Below, in pieces: positions 6,103 through 7,455 of a DNA stretch of 7,455 bases. Below the pieces are notes generated by a model. It made no database searches. It was not told where the DNA came from and saw nothing but the letters and a program-made list of their open reading frames with translations. Source of the stretch: JBBAFB01 sp041655595 (GTDB lineage: Bacteria > Bacillota > DULZ01); the NCBI GenBank assembly GCA_041655595.1, contig JBBAFB010000110.1, positions 1 to 7,455 of the forward strand, in the 5' to 3' direction. Position 1 is the stretch's first letter. Each line of letters starts with the position of its first letter. A program made the position numbers and the translations under genes.

Positions 6103-7455
6103 ATGATGGAAGTAAAACGGGTTTTTGTGGAGAAAAAAGCCGGTTTTGATCAAAACGCTCGGCACCTCTTGCAGGAGCTGCAAAATTTTCTTGGTATTAG
6201 CGGTTTAAAAAATCTACGTTTGCTCAATCGTTATGATTTAGAATTGGAGCAGGGGGAAGCCCCCGCTATTCTGGAAACTGTTTTTCCGGAAACTATTGCC
6301 GAAACAATCTACTTTGAAAAATTGCCCCTCACCGGTCAAGAGTTTTTACTAACTAAGGAGTACCTGCCCGGACAATTTGACCCCAAAATTCAAGGGCTCA
6401 GCCACCTGTTAAAACTCCTATCCGATAATGAACAGCCCCTGGCACGAACCGGAGAAATAATGCTGTTGGATGGGAATCTATCCCGGCAAAGCTTGCAAAA
6501 AATAAATAATTACTGGCTTAACCCTTTGGAGGCCCGAGAAGCCAACCAAACAAAGCCTACCGGTTTAAAGGAGCATTATCCCCAGCCACAGCCCGTCCCC
6601 CTTTTGGAATATTTTATTTACCACCCCCACAAAAGACTGGTAAAGCTACATCGGGACCTGGGCCTGGCTATGAGCATCGATGATTTGGTTTTTTGCCAAG
6701 AGTATTTCAGAAACAGGGAAAGAAGAAATCCCAGCATTACAGAAATTAGAATTATTGATACATATTGGTCTGATCACTGCCGCCATAAAACTTTTTTTAC
6801 ACCCTTAGAAGAAATCGAGATCAGCCCGGATGCTTCCGCCAAACCCATTCGCGATGCCTTTCAAGCCTACTTGGAAAGCAGGGCACAAATACCAAAGCTG
6901 GCTAATAAGGATCTTTGCTTAATGGATTTAGCTCTGATAGGTATGCGGGAATTAAAAGAACAAGGCTTATTAGAAGACCTGGATGAATCAGAGGAGGTTA
7001 ATGCAGCCAGCATTAAGATAGAGGTATCGGTTGACGGGGTAAAGGAAGACTGGCTCCTAATGTTTAAAAACGAAACCCATAACCATCCCACGGAAATAGA
7101 ACCCCGGGGAGGTGCCGCCACCTGTTTGGGAGGGGCCATAAGGGATCCTTTATCAGGCAGATCCTATGTTTACCAAGCCATGAGGGTTACCGGTAGCGGT
7201 GATCCCCGAGCATCTTATAAGGATACCCTGCCAGGCAAATTGCCCCAAAGGCAAATTACTAAAGAAGCGGCCTTGGGCTACAGCTACTATGGCAACCAAA
7301 TAGGTGTGCCGGCCGGACAAGTAGCAGAATTCTACCATGATGGTTTTTTAGCCAAAAGAATGGAGCTGGGGGCAGTAATTGCCGCCGCCCCCCAAGAAAA
7401 TGTGCGGCGCTCTACTCCGAAACCGGGAGATTATGTGCTGCTATTGGGCAACAAA
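6103..7455 (+). CDS. purL: Phosphoribosylformylglycinamidine synthase, clostridial long type (partial, C-terminus beyond window)
   Basis: The enzyme converts FGAR, glutamine and ATP to FGAM in de novo purine synthesis, in the cytoplasm. The frame is open for all 451 codons to the window edge; long PurL proteins run to about 1,250 residues, so about a third is present. Visible parts are an N-terminal PurS-like segment (about 3-90, with LNRYDLE at 41-47), the linker motif DTYWSDHCRHKTF (219-231), and the first synthetase domain with KNETHNHPTEIEP (322-334), GGAATCLGGAIRDPLSG (336-352) and YVYQAMRVTGSGDP. H326 in the NETHNHP motif is the expected catalytic-site histidine. The two consecutive ATGs at 6103 and 6106 are both possible starts; GGAGG at 6090-6094 is 8 nt from the first, which I prefer. 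One oddity is R335, where the family normally has Phe (EPFGGAATC). Transcribed away from the amino acid operon, it is probably functionally unrelated to it. Confidence 0.95.
   Translation, partial: MMEVKRVFVEKKAGFDQNARHLLQELQNFLGISGLKNLRLLNRYDLELEQGEAPAILETVFPETIAETIYFEKLPLTGQEFLLTKEYLPGQFDPKIQGLSHLLKLLSDNEQPLARTGEIMLLDGNLSRQSLQKINNYWLNPLEAREANQTKPTGLKEHYPQPQPVPLLEYFIYHPHKRLVKLHRDLGLAMSIDDLVFCQEYFRNRERRNPSITEIRIIDTYWSDHCRHKTFFTPLEEIEISPDASAKPIRDAFQAYLESRAQIPKLANKDLCLMDLALIGMRELKEQGLLEDLDESEEVNAASIKIEVSVDGVKEDWLLMFKNETHNHPTEIEPRGGAATCLGGAIRDPLSGRSYVYQAMRVTGSGDPRASYKDTLPGKLPQRQITKEAALGYSYYGNQIGVPAGQVAEFYHDGFLAKRMELGAVIAAAPQENVRRSTPKPGDYVLLLGNK

Noticed and set aside
5953..6183. Minus-strand open frame of 76 codons across the purL promoter and start
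   Set aside because: It overlaps the purL ribosome binding site and start, has no good ribosome binding site, and is low-complexity AT-rich sequence.
6867..7338. Minus-strand open frames opposite purL
   Set aside because: Antisense shadows of a well-conserved coding region; composition is Ser/Pro-rich and unlike a real protein.

Overview
The window looks like a piece of chromosome from a low-to-moderate GC Firmicute, most likely an anaerobic member of the Clostridia. The evidence is strong GGAGG-type Shine-Dalgarno sites, TTG and ATG starts, a Gram-positive style lipoprotein solute-binding protein, and a PurL of the long single-chain clostridial type. No genus can be named from this sequence alone.

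Layout. Everything from position 1 to about 5882 is on the minus strand and reads right to left. In transcription order it holds an ornithine cyclodeaminase/mu-crystallin family oxidoreductase (5882-4920), a proline racemase superfamily enzyme (4906-3887), a lipoprotein amino-acid binding protein LivJ/LivK (3753-2569), the permeases LivH (2480-1566) and LivM (1562-594), and the ATPase LivG, which runs off the left edge (576-1). LivF would be expected next, outside the window. Across a 220-bp AT-rich divergent intergenic region, purL starts on the plus strand at 6103 and runs off the right edge.

How the genes work together. The racemase-like enzyme keeps the first catalytic cysteine (MCGHG, C91) but has threonine in place of the second (DRSPTGTGTSA, T257). 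This is the hallmark of trans-3-hydroxy-L-proline dehydratase rather than proline racemase or hydroxyproline epimerase. Its product, delta1-pyrroline-2-carboxylate, is the substrate of a reductase in the same family as the upstream gene, which would yield L-proline. The two genes are 13 nt apart, with the ribosome binding site of the second overlapping the stop of the first. The best reading is a two-step route from trans-3-hydroxy-L-proline to L-proline, followed by an ABC importer of the HAAT (branched-chain/hydrophobic amino acid) family that may bring in the imino acid or a related amino acid. The pathway link rests on motifs and context. The transporter's substrate is inference.

Regulatory signs are modest. 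There is a 16-bp hairpin between livJ and livH that could set the high binding-protein to permease ratio, a TTG start for livJ forced by an upstream in-frame stop, and a short AT-rich palindrome and a GAGTG direct repeat in the divergent region. No transcription factor, RNA gene, mobile element or CRISPR array was seen.
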